Assembly (NCBI RefSeq): GCF_003144195.1
Contig: NW_020290047.1
Coordinates: forward strand, 78,916 to 142,915
Direction of reading: 5' to 3'
DNA length: 64,000 nucleotides
From: Ceraceosorus guamensis
Lineage: Eukaryota; Basidiomycota; Exobasidiomycetes; Ceraceosorales; Ceraceosoraceae
Under the pieces are notes generated by a model, which did not search any database, was not told the DNA's origin, and worked only from the letters and a program-made list of their open reading frames with translations. The translations under genes and the position numbers were made by a program. The first letter of the stretch is position 1. Each line of letters begins with the position of its first letter. Positions 1-12,192 of this stretch are shown here, piece by piece.

Positions 1-2
1 GA

Positions 3-1295
3 GAGGTCAAACGCGCCAGAAAGGTGTCTCTTCCACTGCTGTGGGGCGGAGGCAGCAAGAAGACAGAGGAAGATGGCAAAGGCGTGTACGAGCAGCCATC
101 GCCTCCTTCATCTGCTGGAAGCGTAGCTACCCTGCCCGGTGCTTCGCGCTTCCCCGTTCCTACAAAATCCATCATGAGCAAGAAAGAGGCTCGGGCGAAA
201 GCAAAAGAGGAGCAGTCTTTGATGAAAGAGCTGGAAAAGGTGGACAAGATGGTCAGAGAGCACGACAGAAAAATGCAAAAGGAGATGGCAAAAGCCAAAA
301 GTAGAGAGAGAAAGAGTGCTTCGGAGTCCGGCGGGAATGCGATCGAAGGCGCGAGCGCCACAAGCAGAGCGCTGCGAAGGCTGACCATCTTCAGCGCTTC
401 ATCGAAGGCAAGGCCGACGCCACCCTCTCCTATGCCCCCCCCGCCAGGCACACACTTAAGTGGTCATGAGTCCCTTGCACGCAGATCCAGCCGGAGAATG
501 CAGGCCGCATCTCGACCTATTGTCCGCCAGGAAGCATCAGCAGTGATACGGAATTCTGAGCTGGTCGAGCCAACCTCACCTCCCGGAGCTCCTCTTAGGC
601 ACGACTCGTCAGATTGGGCAGATGAAGTTCAATATGATCAGCCAGTGAGCCCGCCTCAAGCTGTACGACCAAGCTCCTCTTCCTCTTCCATACAGCGTGC
701 CTTGGCTATGAGCGATGCAGAGTCGCAGATGCTTCGCAAAAAGGCGTCCCTACGCCGGCGTCCGTCCCAGCAACGAGCAGAGTCTCGACGATCAAGTAGG
801 GTGGTCGAGTCGGAATGGGCAGATGAGATCACTGTTCAAGGTGATGGGCAAGTGACGCCACGGCCAGGATACGCCACCCCCCGACCCCGCGCAGCAAGTC
901 CAGCTACACCGACAATCCCTGCCACAGACACGGCCGCTGCGGCGCGCCGAATTTCAACGAAACCAGAGCGACCGCCTCGCCGCTCTCCCTCACCAGAGCA
1001 AATACGAGCCAGTGCCGCTTCTCCGATCTCCTTTTCGCGACCCTTTCGTCAAAGCAGCATCATAAGCTCGGATGACGATGGCTTCTCCTCCGCTTCCACC
1101 ACCGCTCCTCCCACTCCTACCTCTACGGATCAGACTGGCGCCGGCATTGCCAAGTCTAGATCACCGCCCGCTAACCCGAATGGGTTCGCTTTTCCCGCTC
1201 GCGCAGGCAGGTCCGGTACGCTGCCTTCCATTCATTCTCCACAGCATGATGCTCGAGATCCTCTTGCTAGGAGCACTAGCGATCCCCAATTGTAA
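3..1295 (+). CDS. 3' part of an unrecognised Ser/Pro/Arg-rich protein (5' end outside window)
   Basis: The reading frame is open from the window edge to a TAA at 1293-1295, so this is the C-terminal 430 or so residues of a longer protein; the first in-window GTG at 24 is not a convincing start. The visible part begins with a Pro-rich stretch, then a strongly charged Lys/Glu/Arg segment (bases 177-320) likely to form a helix or coiled coil, then a long low-complexity Ser/Pro/Arg tail. Two similar short acidic words, DWADEV (near 616-633) and EWADEI (near 811-828), sit in otherwise disordered sequence and may be duplicated binding motifs. I do not recognise the family and the catalytic or structured part, if any, lies upstream of the window. 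Confidence 0.7.
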   Translation, partial: EVKRARKVSLPLLWGGGSKKTEEDGKGVYEQPSPPSSAGSVATLPGASRFPVPTKSIMSKKEARAKAKEEQSLMKELEKVDKMVREHDRKMQKEMAKAKSRERKSASESGGNAIEGASATSRALRRLTIFSASSKARPTPPSPMPPPPGTHLSGHESLARRSSRRMQAASRPIVRQEASAVIRNSELVEPTSPPGAPLRHDSSDWADEVQYDQPVSPPQAVRPSSSSSSIQRALAMSDAESQMLRKKASLRRRPSQQRAESRRSSRVVESEWADEITVQGDGQVTPRPGYATPRPRAASPATPTIPATDTAAAARRISTKPERPPRRSPSPEQIRASAASPISFSRPFRQSSIISSDDDGFSSASTTAPPTPTSTDQTGAGIAKSRSPPANPNGFAFPARAGRSGTLPSIHSPQHDARDPLARSTSDPQL

Positions 1296-2605
1296 TACTA
1301 TTTGGCCTCATCTGGTCGTACCAGCGTCCACACGGTCCACCTTTTCGTTCTCTTTTGCGCACCTCTATCTCAACCATACCCGTGCATCGTCTTCAATTTG
1401 CCTCACCTTTGCAATAAAATGCCTTCTTACTGGGACACCTGTGCCGAACTTTTCATGTCCATGCCTTTCGCTGGGGAAATCGTCCAGACGCTTACAGCAC
1501 GGGTCCTCCGCCAAGATGAAAAGCATCGCTTCCGAATCGCGCATCCGATTGGCACTGCCGAAGTTGCGAGCGCGACATCCGGCTCGTCACACATGTGTAC
1601 CAGACGCTCGATGGCGCACCTGAAGTATCACTTGGCTCTAACAGAGGGGCGAAACGTCGCCACAGCATGAATTGGATACGTGATCGAAGGCTGCTTCCGC
1701 ATAGAAAGGAGTGGTGTACCTGATAAGCTGTCGTAGAGGCCTATGCTCGGAATGATCAGGAGCCCACCACACTCACGCCAGCGAAGCACCGAACAGCAAG
1801 CTCTCGAAGACGGGTCGCTTTCACAGTCGCGCGAAGGGCGCGGCGGGGCCCCTCGTACATCGCGACTCGTAAGCTGGGATGTGAGTCGGCGTGGTTGTCA
1901 TAGCGGTACTGCAGGCAGTAGCACGCTGCGCAAGGCGTGCAGTCAAGGGCAGTCTCGCGCAACATTTTGGCTGGTCCTCACAGTACTTGCTCTTCCTGAG
2001 GTCAAAGACCTCATCACGCATTGCAACATTCCGAGAATTCCGCTCCGCGCTGTAGTCAGCAGAGACTTTACAGGACCGGGATTAGAAAATCGTCGCGCAG
2101 CAAGAGGCTTTGTCATCCAAGCTGTACATCCTCCCCATTTTCACCACTATTTGTTGCGCCAAAAGGAGAGGTATGGACGCTGACGAACTGACCGCAGTGT
2201 GTGTAAATACCTGAAGGCAAGCCCAAAAATCTGTCATGATTCTGGTAGGTGTTCCACAAGCTGGCCTTAGACCATTCGTGAATCCGGATTGGTCCTCAAC
2301 ATCCCCCGCTAGATAACCCAAGATGCTGAAGGATCTGAGAGGAATCCTAGCCATCAGTATGAGGTGCAACTTGCTGTTGCTGTCAAGTGTCACGAGCGAA
2401 GATCAGGTGTTGCAAACAAGGGTGACGCGGAATTGGTGAGGAAACAGCGGGCCGCGACTATTGCAGATCTGCTGATTCATCGTGCATTCTGTGCGCAGGT
2501 TCTGCTAATGGTCTAGCTACTAGAAACGGTGGTTCCAAAGCACAACTCTCATGCGAATGGTTGCAGAGGTCATCGGAGGGCTGAGAAGAGTGTGTTGCGC
2601 TGGGG
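1296..2605. other. Intergenic, no supported gene
   Basis: About 1.3 kb between the stop of the first gene and the tRNA. Open frames here are short, overlap in several frames and show no recognisable domain or consistent splice structure. It probably holds the 3' untranslated region of the upstream gene. I see nothing else I can support. Confidence 0.5.
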
Positions 2606-2617
2606 AAAAAAAAAAAA
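2606..2617 (-). terminator. Pol III terminator of tRNA-Glu (T12)
   Basis: Read on the minus strand, a run of twelve T residues begins two bases after the tRNA 3' end. A run of four or more T on the sense strand is the standard RNA polymerase III stop, and one this long should be very efficient. Confidence 0.85.
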
Positions 2618-2618
2618 T

Positions 2619-2699
2619 TTCCCCGTCCGGGGTTCGAACCCGGGTCATCCGCGGACTATGCATGAGAGGCGGATATCCATACCACTGGACCAACGAGGA
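2619..2699 (-). tRNA. tRNA-Glu (anticodon CTC) with a 9-base intron
   Basis: The minus strand folds into a complete cloverleaf: acceptor TCCTCGT paired with ACGGGGA plus discriminator A (one T-G pair), a D-arm with GGTCCAGTGGTA (A box), anticodon stem TCCGC/GCGGA, a 4-base variable region and T-arm CCGGG-TTCGAAC-CCCGG (B box). The anticodon loop is 16 bases, so it must contain an intron; placing it after A37 leaves loop C-T-CTC-A-C and a 9-base intron at about 2654-2662 (one-base ambiguity at each edge). The anticodon is at 2664-2666. The mature length is 72 nt, usual for tRNA-Glu. The gene has its own internal promoter and is followed by T12. Confidence 0.93.
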
Positions 2700-3326
2700 A
2701 TGACATGTTTCCGCGTGTTACCACTCGGAAGCCGCTGTGCGAACGATCGATCAACTTTAACATTTATAAACCCGTGCGCGAAGAATGAAGCGAGCCTTCA
2801 TCGTTCATTGCCGATTGTGATGCAATAAATCACGTGATTAAATGCTTCTTGCGCGCGGGAATTTAGGGGGCAGATATTACTCGGAGACGCGCGCGTTCAA
2901 TTTTCGGAGACAACGCCATATATGGACGTACCAAAACGGCATTTATATGGCATTATTTGCCCTAATTTGCGCGCCCGGTAAGAGTCGCGAACGCGAACGA
3001 GAAGATCTTCAGAAGGAGCGCCGGGCACGTCGCCGACGGAGTTCGAACACGATCCCGTGTCATTCCACGCGCTCGCTGCTGTTCGGGCGTGACGGCATGG
3101 GGCTTCGTAGGCATGCGGGGCAATGTATCCTCGGGTTGGCTGGCTGGAGTGCGGCGGGTCTGATCAGGTCGACCTTGTGCCCGAACGTGTCACACATCCA
3201 TATGCTATATAGCCTCTGCAACGCGCGACAACCCACGAAGATGATGGGAAAGCCGAGCCCTTGTTCGACACGCGGATCTCTGTCAAGTTCTTGCCAGTCT
3301 GGGCGCTAGCGCAATGTCAAATGCAT
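2700..3326. other. Intergenic with a CACGTG palindrome
   Basis: Upstream flank of the tRNA and 3' flank of the lactate dehydrogenase gene. No gene is supported. A perfect 12-base palindrome AATCACGTGATT at 2828-2839 contains the E-box core CACGTG, a possible binding site for a bHLH factor; there is no functional evidence. Confidence 0.45.
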
Positions 3327-5969
3327 TCAAAAAGCGTCCTGTGGTTCGCGAGGCTGCGCGTACAATGGAGGCGGCATCCTGGGTAGTATATCCACGTACT
3401 CAGGTCCAAGCTGGTCCAAGCTCGTGACGCCAAGCAGGCGCATTCCTCTCTCGATCTCATCTCGAAGGATATCAATTGCTCGGATCGCACCTTCCTGGCC
3501 ATATCCTGACTGAGCATACAGGAAAGGTCTACCTAGACCTACTCCGGTAGCGCCGAGAGCGAGTGCCTTCAGCACATCTGTGCCTCGTCGAATGCCCCCA
3601 TCGATGTAAATTTCCAGCTTGTCGAATGTTTCAGGATGATGCTCTCGCAGCTCGATCAGAACATCGATGGGCGCAGGAGAATAATCGAGACTCCGGCCGC
3701 CGTGATTCGAGAGGATTATTCCGCTGACCCCTGGTGTGCTGGCAGCTAAGCGCGCATCGGCCACGCTCTGTATGCCTTTGATGTAGAGAGGAAGGGAGCA
3801 GGATTTTGTGTACCATGACACGATGCTCCAATCCTATACGAAGTCCGGATATCCTTACGTCAGCAACTCAGATGACAAGGCGGTGAGGGCAGAAAGTAAT
3901 AGCCACCACACTCACCAGATTCGGGTCTATGTAGCCACTGATGGCGGCAGCTACGCCTTGTGCCTTCTCATCCCGTCCGGTGTCACCTCCCACATCAACA
4001 ACTTCTCCCTTTGCTCTCATATCACGTTCCCGTTTGCCCATTACTGCTGCGTCAACTGTCAGCATTACAGCTTTCACGCCCCTCTCTTCGCAGCTTGTCA
4101 AAATCTTCTCTGACGCGGAACGGTCGCGATTGACGTAGAGCTGGTAGACAACAGCTGACATCATTCAGGGGCCACGAAAGGTGAGTGGTTGCGAGCGCTT
4201 GGAGGTCGAGAACTCGATCAGCCGCAAACGTACCCTGACCATCAGCTCGTGCATCCAGCATGTCATCCAAGCCGCAAGATGCGTTGGCAGATATCTGAGA
4301 GAAGCACACTGCCATAGGTCAGGGGAGCTTCTCTGAAGCGGCTTGGGAAGGATGATCGCGTTCATCCCCAAAGAGACTCACACCCTGGACCACATTTCCG
4401 AGACCAGCTGCTCGCGTCAAATTGAGCTCGCCATCGGGGTGGCCGAGCTTGGCAAGCGCAGCTGGGGAAATGTAAAAAGGTAGATGGTCCTTCGTGCCGC
4501 CGCCAAAAAGCTTCTTCGTTGACGCGTCTACTTCTCCAACGTGCCGAAGTATCCTTGGCCTAAACATGATGCGATTGTACGCAGCTCTGTTGTTGTGCGC
4601 AGCTGGGGATAAGAGAGAATTCAGCAGTCAGTGTGAGCTCGTCAGCAACGGCTTGATACCAAGCTCTGGAGATGATCGTTTTAACCTACAAACTTCATCG
4701 TCACCAGCCGAGGAATAGTAGGCCCAGGCTTGCTGAGACAGGTGCCTTCTTGCTATGCTCTATTTGCCAATGATCAGAGTGCGCGTGAGAGGCGGTTCGT
4801 GTAGTCAGTGCCATCCACAACTTTATGTACTTGTAGGAAGAGAAGGAATAGCGCGTGCAGAACATTTTGAGGTGGATGCCGACCTGGCGATGGATGACGC
4901 TAAAGCAAGATCATATGCTGATGAGATTAGCTCACCTCAAACTCGTCTAAATTCAGCACGCTGCCCACGACCGGCAGCTCGTCTGCAGCCAGCTTCCTTG
5001 GGGCTTGCGCATCGGAATCGCTAGCTTTGGGTGCTTGCTCATCGCCACTTAGCGACCCCACATGAGCCTCATCGGGCAACGTCTTTATGGCGTCTGGAGG
5101 ATGGATAGGCGTGTACAGCTCACTGAGGGCGTGTCCACAGGATGAAGGGAAGCGAATGGAGCTCAGCGCGCTCCGGAAAGAGGCAACGGCAGCGTCATGC
5201 TGCAGCATCTCACACCTGACCCTCTGCACAGCCCGGCCGCAAGAAGCTCACTCACGTAGCATCCTTTCCTGCCGCCTTCCGAATCACATGGGCACCACCC
5301 GGATGCTGTGTCAGGAAATTGGTGACGCTGCATGAAAAAGGCTGCGTTCAAGAGGCTGATCTGCGTAGGGGAAAGTCAGCTGCACCAGAGAACTTACTCG
5401 TACACGTTGCCATCGATGGCCACCCAGGTTTCTTTGCCGTGTTTGCCATCGTGCTTGATCAGATCATCGACAGACACCACCTTGCCACTGGCGATGCTCC
5501 GACGCTCAGCTTTCACCAAATTGTCGTCACCCGCGTCGGCGGCAACGGTGCCGGTTCCCATCATCCAAAGCGTGCAGCATCCTGCCAGCGCTGCGGCCAT
5601 GAGGTAGAGGGAAAGCTTTGCTGTCCGAGTATCGAGTTGTGCAGAGATTGACGATGGGGTTGTGGAGCGTCGCCAAGCGCTGCTAGAGAAGGACCGCTTG
5701 GATGCGTAGTGATGAGCCGCGACACGAGGCTCACGTAACGTGGCAGTAGCAAGCGTCCTGGCGGGCAACGTAGGGCCAGCCTTACTTGGGCTTGCCTGGC
5801 ACTTCGAGCAGCTTGTCTGCGTGCTGAACGACGGGCTTCGCAGTAAGCGCGGCAGGAGACGTGGTGGCCAAGACGTGCAGGCGGGGTGGCTCATCTGAAA
5901 CATCATCCTCGCCGTCGTCCTTCGTCCCACACCTGCGCCGGCGCCAGAAGAGAGTGGTGAAGTCGGCAT
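3327..5969 (-). CDS. CYB2: Flavocytochrome b2, L-lactate:cytochrome c oxidoreductase
   Basis: Oxidises L-lactate to pyruvate in the mitochondrial intermembrane space and passes electrons to cytochrome c. Exons (minus strand): 5969-5398, 5327-5256, 5122-4936, 4759-4690, 4602-4382, 4294-4234, 4154-3916, 3833-3327; all joins keep frame, giving 642 residues. The N terminus is Arg-rich without acids and followed by a hydrophobic stretch (residues 119-140), the bipartite sorting signal expected for this compartment. A cytochrome b5 domain (about 165-250) has heme ligands His199 (in HPGG) and His222, the 23-residue spacing of yeast b2. The FMN domain follows, with DVSK-type Lys493 (YIKG) and catalytic His518/Arg521 (SNHGGR). 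The C terminus lacks an obvious extra tail. The start is uncertain: ATGs at 5969, 5906 and nearby are possible, and a further 5' intron cannot be excluded. Confidence 0.9.
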
Positions 5970-7146
5970 TGCGATCACGAATTTGAATGCTCTCGCTCTC
6001 GAATCCGACCACAACGTCTCCTCTCTGTTGTGAGATGGATGGCGTATGCTAGCGTCGCTGTCAGTCCAGTAGGGCAAGGCACAAGCAAAAGCGCTTCAGA
6101 AGATTGCTTTGCACTCTTCAGACTCACGACTGCAGTTGTCTGCCATGCACTCACTGACTCGCGAACCACAATCTCACGTTTGACTGTAGGAGAAGTCTGA
6201 GTCTGATCATGAGTGTGAACAGCTGATCAGCCCTATGCGCACAATAAGAGTTTAAGATGGCGCGTCAGGCCGCGCCTTGTTACGTAGCCTCGATCCCTCC
6301 ACTTCCGCGTCCATGTACGGTACGGTACCGGTACCCGCGGAAGGAATTGACGCGATTTGATTGGCTATAGGCGAGCGCATCAGCATCGATCGTATTCACT
6401 CACACCCGTCGTGAATCCAAATCGAGCTCCGCTTCAAAAAGAGATGAGCGGCCAGCATAGCATGCACGCGAAGAATCACGAATGCAAAAGTCGAATTTTC
6501 GGTCTCGACAATTTGGCAGCCCACAGCCCAGCCCAGCCCAGCGCAGCCTGTACCTACAGCCAAGCTTATCTACCACTCGATCGCGCCTCGACCTCGGCTC
6601 GCACGGCTCACTGATAAGGGCGCCCTTGCTGCCCCAGCCAACCGATGACCGCCCACCCCACCATCGCAGTGATAGCTGTAGGCTGCGTGTCAAGCATGCA
6701 GCGAAGAAGATGTACGATCTGCAGCCAATCAATTGCAACACCGATTTCGTAACGACCAGAATCGTGAATGCGAATCGTGACAGCGAATGCGCCCGTGATT
6801 GTATGGAGAGCTGATTAGAAGGACGTACAGGGAAGGGTTCAGTTCATGCGTCCAGCCACGATTTGTGCCCCATTAGCAATCGCTTGATGTCAATCGCCCT
6901 TCATGACAACCCACCACCACACTCGGAGCTGAGCTGAACACGCAGACACACTCACTTTGACAGGCTGCCCGCGATACCTACCGAGCTGATTGATCCGCTC
7001 TCATCTGCAGCAACGTGCTTTGCTCCTCGCGGCCACAAGTCACAAATCACACAGCAAGCGCTCGCCCTGCAGTGCTCTTCAGCTGAGCATCCGCAGGACC
7101 AGCAGCAGCTTCATTGGTGTGAGACACTTCGATATCCCCGGACGAG
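5970..7146. promoter_or_regulatory. Divergent intergenic region between CYB2 and the next gene
   Basis: About 1.2 kb that must contain the promoters of CYB2 (minus) and the gene at 7147 (plus). It contains the 10-base words AATCACGAAT at 6474-6483 and AATCGTGAAT at 6760-6769 that recur elsewhere in the window, and a small inverted stretch of GGTACCGGTACC character near 6318-6337. No TATA box stands out, and no additional gene is supported. Confidence 0.4.
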
Positions 7147-8090
7147 ATGGCAGCTCAGCGCGATCCCATCTTCCTCGAGCGGTTCTTGCGGCTCTCGTTG
7201 CCCGAGATGCCCAAGCATCCCTTTCCAGCCGACTATCAAGCGCCCTACCAAGTAGCTCCTCCGCTCAAGACGACGTCCAAGGTGCACCTCGTGCCCTGGC
7301 GATCACCCAGCAATGCAGGCGAAGCCTCTTCGCTCAGTTTCAAAGAGGCTATCGAAGCCGAGCTAAGCAGTTTGGACGACGCTGCCAAGTTCCAGCACGT
7401 GCTGCCTCCAGCCGCATTTAGAAAGGGCGACTTGCCCGAAGTCACGCTGCTGCACACTGTACACCTTTGGTGCATCGTACAAGTCTGGCAGCCTTTTCTC
7501 AGAGTGGTGAGTGGCGAGGCGGAGTAGTTGAATATGCATGCGCCTACGTGCCCCAGCCAGAGACGTGGGGGCAGGTCGACCATTTCTGATTCTTCGTCGC
7601 ACGATCTTCCGTCTCCCAGCTCAATTTGGAGGACGAGGTGGCGCTTGGCGGCTTTGACAGCACGACGAGCAAGCAAAAAGGTGCCCTGCACATCGGCGAC
7701 CATCTACCAGTACACGCCTCTTCGGGCGTTGCCATTCCTCGACAGCTCGTGTTCCGCTCGTCTCAAGCGGGCAACATTCTCGCCCCCGTCTGCATTCATC
7801 CTCCCTGGAACGTCACCTTGTCAAACTTGGCGCAAGATCAGGAAGTGCAAGTCGACGATCAGACCTCCTCCAACGAACCTCACGTCAAGGCTCTGAGAGA
7901 CGCCATCGCCTTCATGCAAGCTGCCGACGCTCAACACGCTGTGGTGTCCACCTATGACGAATTCGTCTTTCTCAAGTCGGTCGAGGGCGGCAAGGTGCAG
8001 GTGTCCCCAGTGATCAAGGCAAGCGATACGGACCTGACCGTGTACATGGCACTGTGGTATTGGTGTAGAGACGTTGCCCGGCAGTCGTGA
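7147..8090 (+). CDS. Unknown protein, possibly related to the domain found with fungal FunK1-type kinases
   Basis: Two exons, 7147-7506 and 7620-8090, joined in phase 0 by a 113-base GTGAGT...CAG intron, encode 276 residues. No signal peptide or membrane segment is seen. The C-terminal half has the order ALRDAIAFM...AVVSTYDEFVFLK...SPVIKASDTDLTVYMALWYW, which is reminiscent of a small alpha/beta segment found in many basidiomycete proteins, often beside FunK1-like kinase domains (pattern 'GVLTTY...WFL...ISP.I...PTV..AL.YL'). No kinase domain follows here, as the stop at 8088 is clear and the next gene is H3 on the other strand. The family link is from memory and weak; the exon model itself is sound. 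Confidence 0.65.
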
Positions 8091-8410
8091 TGACGGAATG
8101 CATGCGTAGATGGACAAGTCGCGTCAGCAACCGCACGCTGGTCATTCTACTCAAGTCTACGCATCACACGAGCAGAGGGGCTAACTAAGATCGATGGAAT
8201 ATTGGGCTAAGTGTACATGTGTAGGACTGCGCTACGGGAGAACGAGTGTGCAGAATGCACGATGCATGGGGTTGAATTGAGCATGATGCTGATCGAGCTG
8301 GCGAGAGTGGGTGCGCCGGATGAGATTGACAGTGTACGAGTTAGAGCTTGATGAGCTGAGCTCCAGATGTACGAAGTAGTGGCAAGGTTTGTGACCAAGC
8401 TGAGAAACGC
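8091..8410. other. Convergent 3' intergenic region
   Basis: About 320 bases between the 3' end of the plus-strand gene and the stop codon of H3 on the minus strand. It should hold both 3' untranslated regions. No gene is supported. I did not find a convincing animal-type histone 3' stem-loop, which fungi normally lack anyway. Confidence 0.5.
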
Positions 8411-10662
<2,252 letters not shown>

Positions 10663-11117
10663 GAGGAGATTGTCTACCGTCATCAAACCGACAAACTTGC
10701 CCTTTGGGGCTCTCACACGCACAAACACCCATGCACTTCAGCGTTTGTATCCGTCTCAACTCCCACACGTGTACTTCTATATGCCTTCTTAGCATCCATG
10801 AGCCTGTCTCCGTGTGTCTTTTCTCATTGTGCGCGTGCTCACGCTGTCCAGCATGTTTGTGAGCGAGTACTCTGTCAAGCTATCAGTTCAGTGATTAAAA
10901 TTGTGAATGCTCGACATGCAATCACAATCACAATTGTCCCGTGCGTAACGCGCGCCGCATCTCTCGCGCCACGCCACGCCAGCCACGATTAGCCCACACT
11001 GACCTGTATGCAGCCACTGCACATCGCACCTCTCCCACCATCTCCCTAAACATCTCGAACCACAGCAAAGCTCGGTCTGCTCGCTCGCGCTCTCAAAATG
11101 CGGACGGAGCCCGGGAG
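10663..11117. other. Intergenic between H4 and the DUF4504-like gene
   Basis: About 455 bases holding the H4 3' untranslated region and the promoter and 5' leader of the downstream gene. No open frame or RNA is supported here. Confidence 0.45.
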
Positions 11118-12144
11118 ATGATCACTTCCACGCACGATGCCATTCTGCAGAAGCTCATCGAGCATCACCCTCGCAGCAAGCGTAGTCGAATAAGACAGCT
11201 AGCGCGGGCGCTCACCTTCGTCGCCGAAGGTATCAAACCGTCGCAGCTTATCGACGACGGTAGCGTCGCGCCAGTCCCGTTGGCGCAAGCGCTCGAGAGC
11301 CTCGAAGCGCAGGATGGAGCTTCTGGCCTCAGGGTCTGGATTCATGGCCCGAGTGGCTCTTTCGGAGTGCTAAACGTTGCGGCTGTAGCCAGACTCGCCT
11401 GCCCTCCGCCATGCGTCATGGACGCATCTTCGAACTCTCCTGCAGGCACCATCCTGGTCAGTGGCGGCGTGAGCGGCGTAAGTGCCCAAGCGATAGCATC
11501 TGACCTGGACCAGTACCATTGTATCTTGATAGCACCCATCATCGGCGATCGAGAGCCTCAAATGCATCCAATTGCTTAGCGAAGCTTGCCGACGATCTAC
11601 TGCGATTCTGTCTGGTCACGTCCTTTCGCTCTCTGGACGTGCGCCTTCGGCAGGGGTAGCTTTGGCTGGTTGGCTCTTGGACTACCCAGTCGTGTATGCA
11701 CTCAAGTCAGACTCCACAGGATTCGACTGCAGGCTCGACGTTCAACATTACAGAAGATACAAGGAATCAGAGGCGCAGTGGGAAGAAGGCGCTGTCGGCA
11801 ACAACCTCGGCGGGTCGCCTTTGTGCTGCTTCGAGGTCTTCATTCGCCGGGATGAAGAGGGCACAGCGGAGCAGGAGCGTTTGCAGTCGTTCACCGTACC
11901 ACAGGTCGCGCTGAGTGCGGCGGCTGAACGACTTGGGCTTGACTGCGAAGGAGAAAACAGCGAGGAGCTGATCCGAGCTCTTTCGATCCAGAAGATCCAA
12001 TCACGTATCGAAGTGCTGCGCTCCACAAGATCTCCGCCCCTTACATCGGTGGATCCGGCCAAGGACGCCCGCTGCCGCTGGCTGGACAACGTTGAGGCTC
12101 GCGCAACTTGTAAAATCGCGACGTTTGAGCGAGTGGTCTTGTAG
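11118..12144 (+). CDS. Conserved protein, possibly DUF4504 / C1orf74-like
   Basis: Two exons, 11118-11477 and 11533-12144, joined in phase 0 across a 55-base intron with a GTAAGT donor, encode 323 residues. The frame continues upstream of 11118 but the ATG at 11118 is the first convincing start. No signal peptide or membrane span is seen. The central part includes GWLLDYPVVYAL and a downstream segment CCFEVFIRR, an arrangement that reminds me of the DUF4504 (UPF0739, human C1orf74) family of unknown function; this assignment is from memory and tentative. Exon 2 in another frame can also be read for 90 codons, but only the quoted frame runs through to the stop and fits the strong splice signals. 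Confidence 0.6.
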
Positions 12145-12192
12145 CGCGGCGGCGTGGTCGTGCTGAGGCCGCGACGCGAGCGGATGCACGAC

